Shown here piece by piece: positions 8,009 to 14,882 of a stretch of 29,451 nt of DNA (positions are counted from its first letter, which is position 1; each line of letters begins with the position of its first letter). Below the pieces are notes generated by a model, which was not told the origin of the DNA, did not search any database, and worked only from the letters and a program-made list of their open reading frames with translations. This DNA is from Bacillota bacterium (lineage in GTDB: Bacteria > Bacillota > Bacilli > Lactobacillales > Aerococcaceae): NCBI GenBank assembly GCA_023442905.1, contig JAEZWY010000106.1, forward strand, positions 1 to 29,451, in the 5' to 3' direction. Made by a program: the position numbers and the translations under genes.

Positions 8009-8034
8009 GGACCCTACATCATGTTGTAGAACCC
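8009..8034 (-). promoter_or_regulatory. Conserved attenuator hairpin P1 after the Leu leader peptide
   Basis: GGGTTCTACA and TGTAGGGTCC form a 10-bp stem with a 6-nt loop, three bases after the leader stop. The core TTCTACA, the 3' arm TGTAGGGTCCT and the following TTTCTC match the element after the Ile leader. A GGGCC downstream (around 7987-7991) can pair with the GGTCC in the 3' arm, as in the Ile leader, giving an alternative fold. Confidence 0.65.
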
Positions 8035-8037
8035 TAA

Positions 8038-8121
8038 CTAAGCTAATAAAAGTAATAACGATGCGTAAGAATTACGAATTGGGCTTGAGGCCCAAACAGC
8101 CATTGATTGATCTTTATTCAT
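8038..8121 (-). CDS. Leucine-rich leader peptide (attenuator peptide, 27 residues)
   Basis: The open frame begins MNKDQSMAVW and ends RNSYASLLLLLA before a TAG. Codons 22-26 are TTA TTA CTT TTA TTA, five consecutive Leu codons ending two codons before the stop. An AAGGAG nine bases upstream of the ATG is a strong ribosome site. The layout matches the Ile leader upstream of paralogue 2: same length (27 codons plus stop), control codons at the same positions, the same hairpin after the stop, then a terminator. It is inferred to sense charged Leu-tRNA and to control binding-protein paralogue 3. Confidence 0.88.
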   Translation of the reverse strand: MNKDQSMAVWASSPIRNSYASLLLLLA

Positions 8122-8153
8122 GGTACCTCGCTCCTTTTCGTTTTTCTGAGTTG

Positions 8154-8159
8154 ATTATA
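8154..8159 (-). promoter_or_regulatory. Probable -10 element for the Leu leader transcript
   Basis: A perfect TATAAT on the minus strand lies 33 bases before the leader ATG and would give a start near 8147, leaving room for the AAGGAG. No good -35 box is present at 16-18 bp; an overlapping TATATT with an upstream TG (extended -10) is an alternative. The 585-bp gap 7790-8374 otherwise holds the Leu attenuator and the divergent carrier promoter. Confidence 0.5.
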
Positions 8160-8249
8160 ATATACCAAATTAAATTCTAATAATAAAGCCTTATTTTAAT
8201 CAATTTATAATTTTATTTTAAACCTATTGACAGTATCCCCTAAATTGAC

Positions 8250-8263
8250 TGTAACCGCTTTTA
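8250..8263. promoter_or_regulatory. Possible cre (CcpA) site between the Leu unit and the AEC carrier
   Basis: TGTAACCGCTTTTA matches the cre consensus TGWAANCGNTNWCA except for one position. It lies between divergent transcription units, about 125 bp before the carrier gene. This is a consensus match only. Confidence 0.3.
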
Positions 8264-8335
8264 TTAACACTTTTTTTGCTCGCTTTTACTCATTTATACA
8301 TTTTTGATTCTATTTAGAAATCATGTACAAAAGCT

Positions 8336-8345
8336 TTGCTATACT
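8336..8345 (+). promoter_or_regulatory. Extended -10 promoter of the AEC carrier
   Basis: TTTGCTATACT contains an extended -10 (TG, one base, TATACT at 8340-8345) 30 bp before the carrier ATG. There is no clear -35 box, as is usual for extended -10 promoters. Confidence 0.5.
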
Positions 8346-8374
8346 TAGGTTAAAACAAACGGAGGAGTGAAGTT

Positions 8375-9304
8375 ATGACGTCTATAATTCAAATGATTAT
8401 TCTGGTGATGATCATGTTAATCGGGTTTGTTGCTGAACGACAACAAATATTCAGTGACCACATCCAAAGTGACATGGCTCAAATGATTACTGTAATTACT
8501 GCACCCGCTTTAATCCTATCCACCATTAATTCGTCCGGTGATTTAGGCACAAAGGGCGACGCCATTAACTTTCTCATTATCGCTTTTATCACTTGGTTTA
8601 TTTTTATCGCTTCGTCTTTCTTTGTACCCAAATTATTAAAGGCACCCAAAAGCATAATGGGAACTGTCCAGTTTCTCACTGTTTTTCAAAATAACGGTTT
8701 TATGGGCCTCCCCTTAATTCTCGCTTTATATGGACCTGGCGCTATGTTCTATGCATCTTTAATAAATATCCCTACTAATCTCTTTATCTATAGCTTTGGT
8801 GTTTGGGCGATGGGTCGCGGTAATGATACTGATTTAAATCCAGGTCAATTAGCCAAAAAACTTTTCCTTTCACCAGGATTTTTAGCAGGATTAGCTGCCT
8901 TGATCTTCTTCCTGATGGGCTGGCAGCTGCCATCAATCCTTGAAGAAACGATGTCTATGGTCGGAGCTGCAACCACACCTTTAGCAATGATGGTTATTGG
9001 GATGGCTATTGCCCATTCAAATGTCCGTAATGCTTTTGCAGATGCTCGTGTATATCTGTTAATGACCATCAAAATGATTGCTTTACCAGTAATTATTTTC
9101 CTTATATTCCGTCATTTTATCAGCAATGAATTGATTCTTTCTACCTTGATAGTGACGATTTCAACACCCGGTCCAGCAGTTGCCACTTCATATGCCTTAC
9201 TATACAAAGGAGACGTCACTTTCTCTACTAATTATGTCTTTCTTTCGACGCTTGCTTCCGTTGCCACTATCCCCTTATTAATAAATATCTTGGACTTAGC
9301 CTAA
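8375..9304 (+). CDS. AEC-family (auxin efflux carrier/malate permease-like) membrane transporter
   Basis: This 309-residue integral membrane protein has about ten hydrophobic segments in two sets, typical of the AEC family in the BART superfamily. Family-like features are the N-terminal half with QNNGFMGLPLILALYG, the TTPLAMMVIGMAIA helix opening the second half, and the C-terminal STPGPAVATSYALLY stretch. Bacterial relatives carry malate, lactate or other small organic acids by secondary transport, but the substrate cannot be told from sequence. The ATG has GGAGG nine bases upstream. It is the only confident plus-strand gene here, transcribed divergently from the Leu-controlled binding-protein unit and ended by the terminator at 9350-9389. 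Confidence 0.87.
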   Translation: MTSIIQMIILVMIMLIGFVAERQQIFSDHIQSDMAQMITVITAPALILSTINSSGDLGTKGDAINFLIIAFITWFIFIASSFFVPKLLKAPKSIMGTVQFLTVFQNNGFMGLPLILALYGPGAMFYASLINIPTNLFIYSFGVWAMGRGNDTDLNPGQLAKKLFLSPGFLAGLAALIFFLMGWQLPSILEETMSMVGAATTPLAMMVIGMAIAHSNVRNAFADARVYLLMTIKMIALPVIIFLIFRHFISNELILSTLIVTISTPGPAVATSYALLYKGDVTFSTNYVFLSTLASVATIPLLINILDLA

Positions 9305-9349
9305 AACTAAATGACAATTCACGGTTTTAATAAATAATGAACATCAAAC

Positions 9350-9389
9350 AAAGATGGCTATTTCTCGTTTAACCGAGACAGCCATCTTT
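9350..9389 (+). terminator. Terminator after the AEC carrier
   Basis: AAAGATGGCT (9350-9359) and AGCCATCTTT (9380-9389) pair perfectly over 10 bp, with an inner CTCG/CGAG stem, followed by CATTTTTAT. It ends the plus-strand transcript and could also act on the opposite strand. Confidence 0.75.
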
Positions 9390-9394
9390 CATTT

Positions 9395-9511
9395 TTATAT
9401 TGGTGCATCATCACCTGATACTTCCTCTACTGGTACAACTTCATTCGATGTTCTCTTTATCTAATGATTCACTGGCGTCTGCTAACAAGGCTTGATATTC
9501 AGCCTTAAAAA
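9395..9511 (-). pseudogene. Decayed 3' end of an unidentified gene
   Basis: On the minus strand the DNA reads as a plausible acidic C-terminal tail broken by a frameshift. One frame gives KAEYQALLADASESLDKENIE then TGA at 9441-9443. The next frame continues NEVVPVEEVSGDDAPI to a TAA at 9395-9397. No start or ribosome site is present, and the terminator of the neighbouring small gene lies immediately upstream. The parent protein is not recognised and chance coding cannot be excluded. Confidence 0.3.
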
Positions 9512-9513
9512 AA

Positions 9514-9546
9514 GAAGCAGGTTTCCTATTACCGGAAATCTGCTTC
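9514..9546 (-). terminator. Terminator of the small NfeD-like gene
   Basis: On the minus strand GAAGCAG and CTGCTTC close a stem extended by TTTCC/GGAAA, followed by a run of seven U (9507-9513). It lies 23 bp after the stop codon. Confidence 0.85.
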
Positions 9547-9568
9547 ATATGAAATAATATTACAAAGT

Positions 9569-9805
9569 TTAGCTACCAAAAGAAACTTTGATATCTTGAT
9601 CATATTGATTATCTAGCATACCACGTTGGCAGTATGCGATGTCGTCTTCAATGCGGCAAATCTTAACCAATTCGTTTTGAACGAATTCGCCATCAGGAAT
9701 TGCACTTTTTGCCTTGTAAACCATTTGATCCACTAAGACGCGAATTTCGCCGGAGTGATCTTTTGTCACTGGTTCAACGACAATTGCTACCCTATTCATC
9801 AACAT
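9569..9805 (-). CDS. Small NfeD-like OB-fold protein, 78 residues
   Basis: The product looks like a stand-alone version of the C-terminal OB-fold domain of NfeD proteins: a start such as RVAIVVEPVTKDHSGEIRVLVDQ, a central YKAKSAIPDGEFV resembling the family's G-x-x-V turn, then LVKICRIEDDIAYCQ. There are no membrane segments, unlike full NfeD, which anchors near flotillins. A good promoter (9848-9876) and AGGAGA six bases before the ATG, plus its own terminator, indicate a real monocistronic gene. Cellular role unknown; the NfeD assignment rests on pattern similarity and is moderate. It contains two cysteines (KICRI, AYCQR). Confidence 0.7.
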   Translation of the reverse strand: MLMNRVAIVVEPVTKDHSGEIRVLVDQMVYKAKSAIPDGEFVQNELVKICRIEDDIAYCQRGMLDNQYDQDIKVSFGS

Positions 9806-9847
9806 TACTATCTCCTAAATATCTAAATACAGCCATCAGTCTTACCT

Positions 9848-9876
9848 ATTTTATAATCTTTATAAAGGCCTGTCAA
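9848..9876 (-). promoter_or_regulatory. Promoter of the small NfeD-like gene
   Basis: On the minus strand a perfect -35 TTGACA (9871-9876) and -10 TAAAAT (9848-9853) are 17 bp apart, about 43 bp before the ATG. It lies in the gap after the CoA-transferase stop. Confidence 0.75.
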
Positions 9877-9941
9877 ATATTGCTAGGATAGGTTTTTTCC
9901 CTTATTTTCTCATTGAAAACGTATTATTGTGTCTAGCAATT

Positions 9942-11498
9942 CTATAAAGCCCATGTTTCTTCATATAAGGGGCTGTCAATTACTTTCAAATCATCCGCTA
10001 TCAAGGGCATGAACCCCATCTGATCTAGAACATCTTTATACAAGTCAAGACCCGGTGCTAGTTCAGTTAAAACTAGTTTCGCTTCTTTATTCAATTCAAA
10101 AACTGCTCTATCTGTCACGACTGTTACGCTTTTGCCAGCTTCAATGGCTCTTGGTCCATTAAAAGTGACATAAGATAATGGACTAACAAACTTACTATTA
10201 TCTCCTTGTGCATCAATCACGAGCTGGTTATTTTCAATATGACTTTGATCTTTCACTTTAAAAGGACCTACAAAAATAATATCTTTAGCACCTTCCGCAA
10301 TATCCATCATCCCGCCTGGGCCAATGATGCGGTTTCCTAATACAGTAGTATTTACATTCCCATATTGATCCATTTCACCAAATCCAAGAACTGTCGTATC
10401 CAGTCCACCTCCATGGTATAGGTCAAACATGTCACCTGAATTGATCACTGCTTCGGCATTATAATTTGGTCCGTAGTCAAATCCAGGCGCTGGCAATCCG
10501 CCGACTGCGCCTAAATCCGTTGTGAAATGATATTGGTCTAGTAAACTGGCTTCATAAAATAAATTAGATACCATACACGGGAGGCCGACCCCTATATTAA
10601 TAATCGTATCTCGCTTCAGTTCTAAGGCTGCACGGCGCGCAATCACTAATTTAGCTGATAATGGTGCTGGTTTAATTGGTAGGTGCTGGCTTCGAATTTC
10701 ATTTGAAAGTAAGGGACTATAAGCTGTCAAAAAGGTTTGTTGATGGTATTTTGTCTGACCCTTATATATATAATCCACTAAAATACCTGGCACGAGAACA
10801 GCGTTAGCTGGTAAAGTTCCTTTTTCAACTACTTGTTCCACTTGAGCAACCACTATTCCACCTGAATTCTTGGCTGCAGTAGCCATTGTTAAAGCTTGGA
10901 GATTCATAGGCTCATGCGTAAAGGCCAAATTCCCCTGCGTATCAGCATAGGTTGCTTTGATTACTGTCACGTCAATACCAATACTTTTGTAAAATAGCCA
11001 CTCCTCATCTTGGAGATGTTCAACTGTCATTAAGTCCGCTTGCTGGTGTGCTTTATCTGACATTTTCCCACCAGTTTGACGCGGGTCTACGTAAGTATCC
11101 AGTCCCACTTTCGTCCATACACCCGGCCCTTTTTCTGCAGCATTACGATAGAGTAAGCCAATCGTTCCTTGTGGTATGATGAATAATTCAATTTGATTGT
11201 CTAAAGCAGCCTGGCCAGTTAATGGGGCACCATGGATATGGGACCCAATATAGCGTTTTAGTAATCCGGGGGCTAATAATTGGTCAATCCCGGTTCCTTC
11301 ACCCCGACTAAGTCCAGCAACAGACATGACAGTGATATTTTTTGGATGAGCGGTTTGATCGTAATGCTGGCGTAAGGCAACAAAAAATTCTTCCGCCAGT
11401 CCACCAATGCCGCTAGTTGTAAAGGCGATGCGCGCCTCATCTTTCACTACGGATACGATTTCTTCTATTGAACGCTCTTTACTTTTCATATTTTCCAT
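9942..11498 (-). CDS. fadX: Family I acyl-CoA:acetate/3-keto acid CoA-transferase (FadX/YdiF/Pct-like) with Asp at the catalytic Glu position
   Basis: This fused alpha-beta CoA-transferase has 518 residues and would swap CoA between acyl-CoAs and free acids, as S. aureus FadX, E. coli YdiF and propionate CoA-transferase are thought to. The N-terminal half has the TSGIGGLAEEFF and GLSRGEGTGI regions, and the C-terminal half has INIGVGLPCMVSN, GGLPAPGFDYG, YHGGGLDTTVLG and QYGNVNTT. Family members carry a nucleophilic Glu in a V-E-x-G-x-x-GG motif; here the aligned residue is Asp328 (TTDLGAVGG, codon GAT at 10515-10517). The start ATG at 11496-11498 follows GAGAGG by six bases; an in-frame upstream TTG overlaps that site. 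It is the last gene of the locus, after a hairpin terminator at 11538-11568. Confidence 0.9.
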   Translation of the reverse strand: MENMKSKERSIEEIVSVVKDEARIAFTTSGIGGLAEEFFVALRQHYDQTAHPKNITVMSVAGLSRGEGTGIDQLLAPGLLKRYIGSHIHGAPLTGQAALDNQIELFIIPQGTIGLLYRNAAEKGPGVWTKVGLDTYVDPRQTGGKMSDKAHQQADLMTVEHLQDEEWLFYKSIGIDVTVIKATYADTQGNLAFTHEPMNLQALTMATAAKNSGGIVVAQVEQVVEKGTLPANAVLVPGILVDYIYKGQTKYHQQTFLTAYSPLLSNEIRSQHLPIKPAPLSAKLVIARRAALELKRDTIINIGVGLPCMVSNLFYEASLLDQYHFTTDLGAVGGLPAPGFDYGPNYNAEAVINSGDMFDLYHGGGLDTTVLGFGEMDQYGNVNTTVLGNRIIGPGGMMDIAEGAKDIIFVGPFKVKDQSHIENNQLVIDAQGDNSKFVSPLSYVTFNGPRAIEAGKSVTVVTDRAVFELNKEAKLVLTELAPGLDLYKDVLDQMGFMPLIADDLKVIDSPLYEETWAL

Positions 11499-11537
11499 GG
11501 TCCACCTCTCATTTCTATTCAAATCTTCAATAAAAAT

Positions 11538-11568
11538 AGCGAACTAAGACACTCGCACCTAGTCCGCT
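11538..11568 (-). terminator. Stem-loop with U-tract between acyl-CoA dehydrogenase 1 and the CoA-transferase
   Basis: On the minus strand AGCGGACTA and TAGTTCGCT pair over 9 bp (one G-U) with a 13-nt loop, followed by AUUUUUAUUG. It lies 23 bp after the dehydrogenase stop. It would end or partly attenuate transcription before the CoA-transferase. Confidence 0.65.
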
Positions 11569-11591
11569 TCAAGACTTTTATATAAACTATC

Positions 11592-12794
11592 CTATACAAA
11601 GGCGCTAAATCCTGTTAAATGTCGCCCAATAATCAGACTATTTACTTCATGAGTCCCTTCATATGAATAGATAGCTTCTGCATCCCCAAAATATCGGGCA
11701 ACGTTCGCATCTACCGTAATCCCATTACCCCCGCAAATCTCTCGACCTAAAGCTACAGTTTCTCTTAACAAGCGGGCATTTTGCATTTTAGCAATAGAAG
11801 CCGGTACTTCAGCATATTCACCCTTAGTTTGTCTTTCAGCCAGTCGATAGGATAAGGATAAGCCTGTTGATGCATTGGCCTGCATTCTGGCTAATTTTTC
11901 CTGGGTAATTTGGAATTGACTCAGCTTTTTACCAAATTGTTCCCGTTGACCAGTGTAATCTAAAGCTGCTCTTAAGGCGCCGGCATGCCCACCTGCTGTG
12001 ATATGAGAAACGTCAGCACGTGTCGCATAAAGGATACGCGAAACATCTTTAAATGACTGGATGTTGGGTAGTCTAAAGGCTTCAGCTACTTGCACATTAT
12101 TTAAATGAATATGACCGTTTTGTACTAGCCTGAGGGCTATTTTCCCATCAATCTTTTCTACGGTAAGGCCCTCGGTTGCGGTTGATACCATGAAACAAAG
12201 GATATCATTATTTTCTGGGTTACGGGCAAATACTGGAATGAAATCAGCTGAACCTGCACCGCCAATCCACCGTTTCTCACCGTTTAATAGCCAATTATCA
12301 CCGTCTCTTACTGCTATTGTCGCCATACCACCAGCAATATCTGAACCATGATCGGGCTCTGTTAGTGCAAAACAAGTCTGCCACTCAAAGCTAGCAAATT
12401 TTGGTGCGAAATAATCAATTTGTTCCTGACTCCCGCCCAATAGTAAGGTAGTAAAGCCTAAACCTGCATGCACCGTCATAAAAGTTGCTAAGGACATATC
12501 CGTTCGAGCCAATTCATAATAGCGGAAAAGGTTGAAGTACTCACTCACTTTATAAGCTTGTTGGTCTGCTTTGAATAGGCCTGGATGGTTCATTAAACCA
12601 AGGTCACCAATCAATTTAAAGCCCTCAAAAGGGAAAGTTTCCTGCTTCCAGTGATCTTTTAATGTCGGAGCTATTTGATTATCTATGACTTGACGCAATT
12701 TGTGTAATAGTTCAACTTCTATTTCAGTCAATTTTTGACTAAAACCGTATACGTCCTCAGGATATAATTCTGCAAGTATTTGGTGTTTATCCAT
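11592..12794 (-). CDS. Acyl-CoA dehydrogenase 1 (glutaryl-CoA dehydrogenase/S. aureus FadD-like)
   Basis: This FAD-dependent dehydrogenase has 400 residues and would introduce the trans-2 double bond into acyl-CoA. It contains the flavin-binding ALTEPDHGSD motif, NGEKRWIGGAG, and a C-terminal YEGTHEVNSLIIGR in which Glu379 aligns with the catalytic base of glutaryl- and medium-chain acyl-CoA dehydrogenases. The N-terminal region (LYPEDVYGFSQKLTEIE) is shared with the second dehydrogenase at 19327, so the pair are paralogues. The start is supported by GGAGG seven to eight bases upstream. It lies 12 bp after the nitronate-monooxygenase-like gene. Chain-length preference is not readable. Ordinary electron acceptors would be ETF, not encoded here. 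Confidence 0.92.
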   Translation of the reverse strand: MDKHQILAELYPEDVYGFSQKLTEIEVELLHKLRQVIDNQIAPTLKDHWKQETFPFEGFKLIGDLGLMNHPGLFKADQQAYKVSEYFNLFRYYELARTDMSLATFMTVHAGLGFTTLLLGGSQEQIDYFAPKFASFEWQTCFALTEPDHGSDIAGGMATIAVRDGDNWLLNGEKRWIGGAGSADFIPVFARNPENNDILCFMVSTATEGLTVEKIDGKIALRLVQNGHIHLNNVQVAEAFRLPNIQSFKDVSRILYATRADVSHITAGGHAGALRAALDYTGQREQFGKKLSQFQITQEKLARMQANASTGLSLSYRLAERQTKGEYAEVPASIAKMQNARLLRETVALGREICGGNGITVDANVARYFGDAEAIYSYEGTHEVNSLIIGRHLTGFSAFV

Positions 12795-12806
12795 ATGCCT
12801 ATCCTC

Positions 12807-13784
12807 CTACTTAAATACAGCCGAAAGCTTAGTCATATAGGCATGGCGTTCTCGGAAGCCTGTAATGAGTTCTTCAAATATTTCATCAACAGTCATAATC
12901 TCATTAATCCGCCCCACACCTTGACCCATGCTGAGTTGTGCATGTTGGACATCGCCATTTTGCATGGCTTCATAAGACCGACGTCCTGAAATCAAAGGCA
13001 TTAGTGTTTCAAGCGTTGCCCCTTCCTTTTCCGCTTGAAGAATTTCTTGAGCCATTTCATTATTAGCCACCCGCATCGCATTTCTTAAAGATTTCATGGT
13101 TAACACAGTTCCATTTTCTGGTATCTGCAATAAGGCCTGGCGGTAAATATCAGAGGCATTGACTTCTGGTGTTGCTAAAAATCTGGTAGACATTAAGACG
13201 CCGTCTACCCCTAAAGCCATTGCTGCATATAGGCTTTTACTATCCACAATCCCACCAGCAGCCAATACTGGAACAGAAATTTTCTCTACCGCTTTAGCCC
13301 AAAGTACCGGACCAGAAACAAGGTCTACTCCTGGATGGCCACCGCCTTCAGCACCAACAAAGGCGATAATATCTGCACCATCTTTTTGAGCTGCTAAGCC
13401 ATGGCGGATAGAAGTAACTTTATGGATGACTTTAATACCGGCATCTTTCAAAGGCTGGATAAAGTTTCTTGGCCGTTGACCAGAAGTTTCAACTACTGGT
13501 ACCTCCTCTTCAACCAAGACTTGAATATAATCCATAATTACTTCTGGCATAGCTACTTCAGGTACTAATGAAATGTTGAAGCCAAAAGGTTTATCAGTTA
13601 AAGCTTTCATTTTTTGGACTTCAGCTCTTAAACTATCTACATCCGGGAAAGCCATGGACGGTACCACCCCAAGTCCACCAGCATTTGACACGGCTGAAGC
13701 AAGTTCAGCCAGTGACATATACTGCATTCCTCCTTGAATAATCGGATACTGAATATTGAGCATTTCAGTGACACGCGTTTGCAT
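12807..13784 (-). CDS. Nitronate monooxygenase/FabK-type FMN-dependent oxidoreductase
   Basis: This 325-residue TIM-barrel flavoprotein belongs to the nitronate monooxygenase (2-nitropropane dioxygenase) family, which also contains the enoyl-ACP reductase FabK. Visible features are the N-terminal YPIIQGGM, NAGGLGVVPS, KPFGFNISL, the GAEGGGHPG motif with His150, and the phosphate-binding AAGGIVDSKS and STRFLATPE segments. Its place in a beta-oxidation operon, 12 bp before acyl-CoA dehydrogenase 1, is unexpected. It might reduce dienoyl-CoA or handle electrons or nitro-acids, but this is speculation. AAGGAG lies nine bases before the ATG. Family assignment is strong, reaction uncertain. Confidence 0.87.
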   Translation of the reverse strand: MQTRVTEMLNIQYPIIQGGMQYMSLAELASAVSNAGGLGVVPSMAFPDVDSLRAEVQKMKALTDKPFGFNISLVPEVAMPEVIMDYIQVLVEEEVPVVETSGQRPRNFIQPLKDAGIKVIHKVTSIRHGLAAQKDGADIIAFVGAEGGGHPGVDLVSGPVLWAKAVEKISVPVLAAGGIVDSKSLYAAMALGVDGVLMSTRFLATPEVNASDIYRQALLQIPENGTVLTMKSLRNAMRVANNEMAQEILQAEKEGATLETLMPLISGRRSYEAMQNGDVQHAQLSMGQGVGRINEIMTVDEIFEELITGFRERHAYMTKLSAVFK

Positions 13785-13812
13785 ATTGGATCGCTCCTTC
13801 TCATATTAACGA

Positions 13813-13887
13813 TTAGAGGTTATCAAATAGGCCTGCACTTATCATGAAAGTTCATTATCCGCACCATCAATATCTGATAACCGCTAA
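13813..13887. repeat. Inverted repeat between the LysR gene and the flavoprotein gene
   Basis: Arms TTAGAGGTTATCA (13813-13825) and TGATAACCGCTAA (13875-13887) are complementary at 12 of 13 positions, separated by 49 bp, and fill most of the 103-bp gap. There is no U-tract. It may be a pair of operator half-sites or an mRNA hairpin. Confidence 0.5.
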
Positions 13888-14832
13888 TTATTCCTCATCT
13901 AGAAAGTCATATTTCAGACTTTGATTTTCTAAATAAAAATTCTCTAAAATAGATTGGTACACAAAATTTTCAACTTTTGAATACCCTGCTTTTTTCTCAC
14001 GTACTAAGGTTGGAATGTAGGGAATAGGGTCTTCAAATCTTTTCTCAACAATCCCCATCTGATTTAATTTTGAAATAAATAAACTAAAATATACTGTTGG
14101 TAATAGCGCCACCAATTGATTATAGAGGACGGTTTCAATCATGTAGTCCCAAGATCCTGATGTAAATAATTGAATCGCCTTAGAATCATGAGCCCGTAAT
14201 TTTTCCATAACTAGATCATGTACTACGTCTTCCTTGTTATAAGTCACATAATGATAGCCATCTAGGTGTGACCACTTAAGCAAGCGTTTCGTCACTAAGG
14301 GATGATCTGGTCCCATAAAAGCCACGATTTCTGTTCGCACTAATTGGTGAGATTCATATTTATTTTCATCTAATGTTTCAGGTGGTACTAAGACAGCCAT
14401 ATGTATCATATTATCTTGTAACATCCGGTATAAATCATTGGTCCCCGCCTCTACAATCTCAATATGAGCATCTGGATTTTCAATAAGAAATTGTGGAATA
14501 AATTTATTAAAGAAAAATCTTAAGTAAGTTGGGTGGATACCAATCTTTATCCGTCCCTTATGAACAAGTGATTCTTTCTCAATGACTTGTTCCAAATTGT
14601 TATACTGGTTCAACACTTTTAAAGCTGATCCATAGACACGCATCCCTGAATCGGAAACGCTTACAATTCTGCCGTTCTTTCGGTTAAAAAGCGATACACC
14701 TTGCTATTTTTCAAAATTCTTAATAAATTGGCTTAAGGCAGACTGTGAGACAAAAAGATTTTCTGCGGCAACGGTTAAATTACCATTTGATTTTACAATT
14801 TCCACAAAATACTGCATTTGGTTAATGTCCAT
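13888..14832 (-). pseudogene. LysR-type regulator interrupted by an in-frame amber codon at position 43
   Basis: Reading through one TAG gives a normal 314-residue LysR regulator. Residues 1-42 begin MDINQMQYFVEIV and contain the helix-turn-helix (LTVAAENLFVSQSALSQFI). The frame then has TAG at 14704-14706 where relatives usually have a Glu (FEK-stop-QGVSLFNRK), and the wing and effector domain continue uninterrupted (GRIKIGIHPTYLRFFF onward). AAAGGGG nine bases before the ATG at 14830-14832 marks a real start. Restart at the ATG at 14641-14643 would give 251 residues without the DNA-binding domain and has no ribosome site. All other coding appears intact, so this is a recent mutation, a sequencing error or a readthrough case. 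It lies inside the locus it presumably regulated. Confidence 0.85.
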
Positions 14833-14835
14833 ATT

Positions 14836-14867
14836 TATTGGCCCCTTTACGTTTCTTCTTGCCAATA
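14836..14867 (-). promoter_or_regulatory. Hairpin overlapping the LysR ribosome-binding site
   Basis: TATTGGC and GCCAATA (minus strand) pair perfectly over 7 bp around an 18-nt loop. The Shine-Dalgarno AAAGGGG (14842-14848) lies in the loop and edge of the stem, so the hairpin could limit translation of the regulator. It fills the 50-bp gap after the crotonase gene. Confidence 0.4.
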
Positions 14868-14882
14868 GTTTAACATACCAAG

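Noticed and set aside
6304..8121. T-box riboswitches upstream of the binding-protein genes
   Set aside because: The AGGGTCC motif superficially resembles part of a T-box, but the GGNACC antiterminator bulge and specifier stem are not visible, while leader peptides with codon runs explain the layout better.
9870..9960. Terminator after the CoA-transferase gene (TTGCTAG with CTAGCAA)
   Set aside because: The 7-8 bp arms are about 45 nt apart and no U-run follows on the minus strand.
11499..11522. Longer CoA-transferase start at an upstream in-frame TTG
   Set aside because: It would place the GAGAGG ribosome site inside the gene; the ATG six bases after it is the better start.
14641..14643. 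A functional 251-residue regulator starting downstream of the amber codon
   Set aside because: No ribosome site precedes this ATG and the helix-turn-helix would be lost, so the interrupted full-length reading is preferred.
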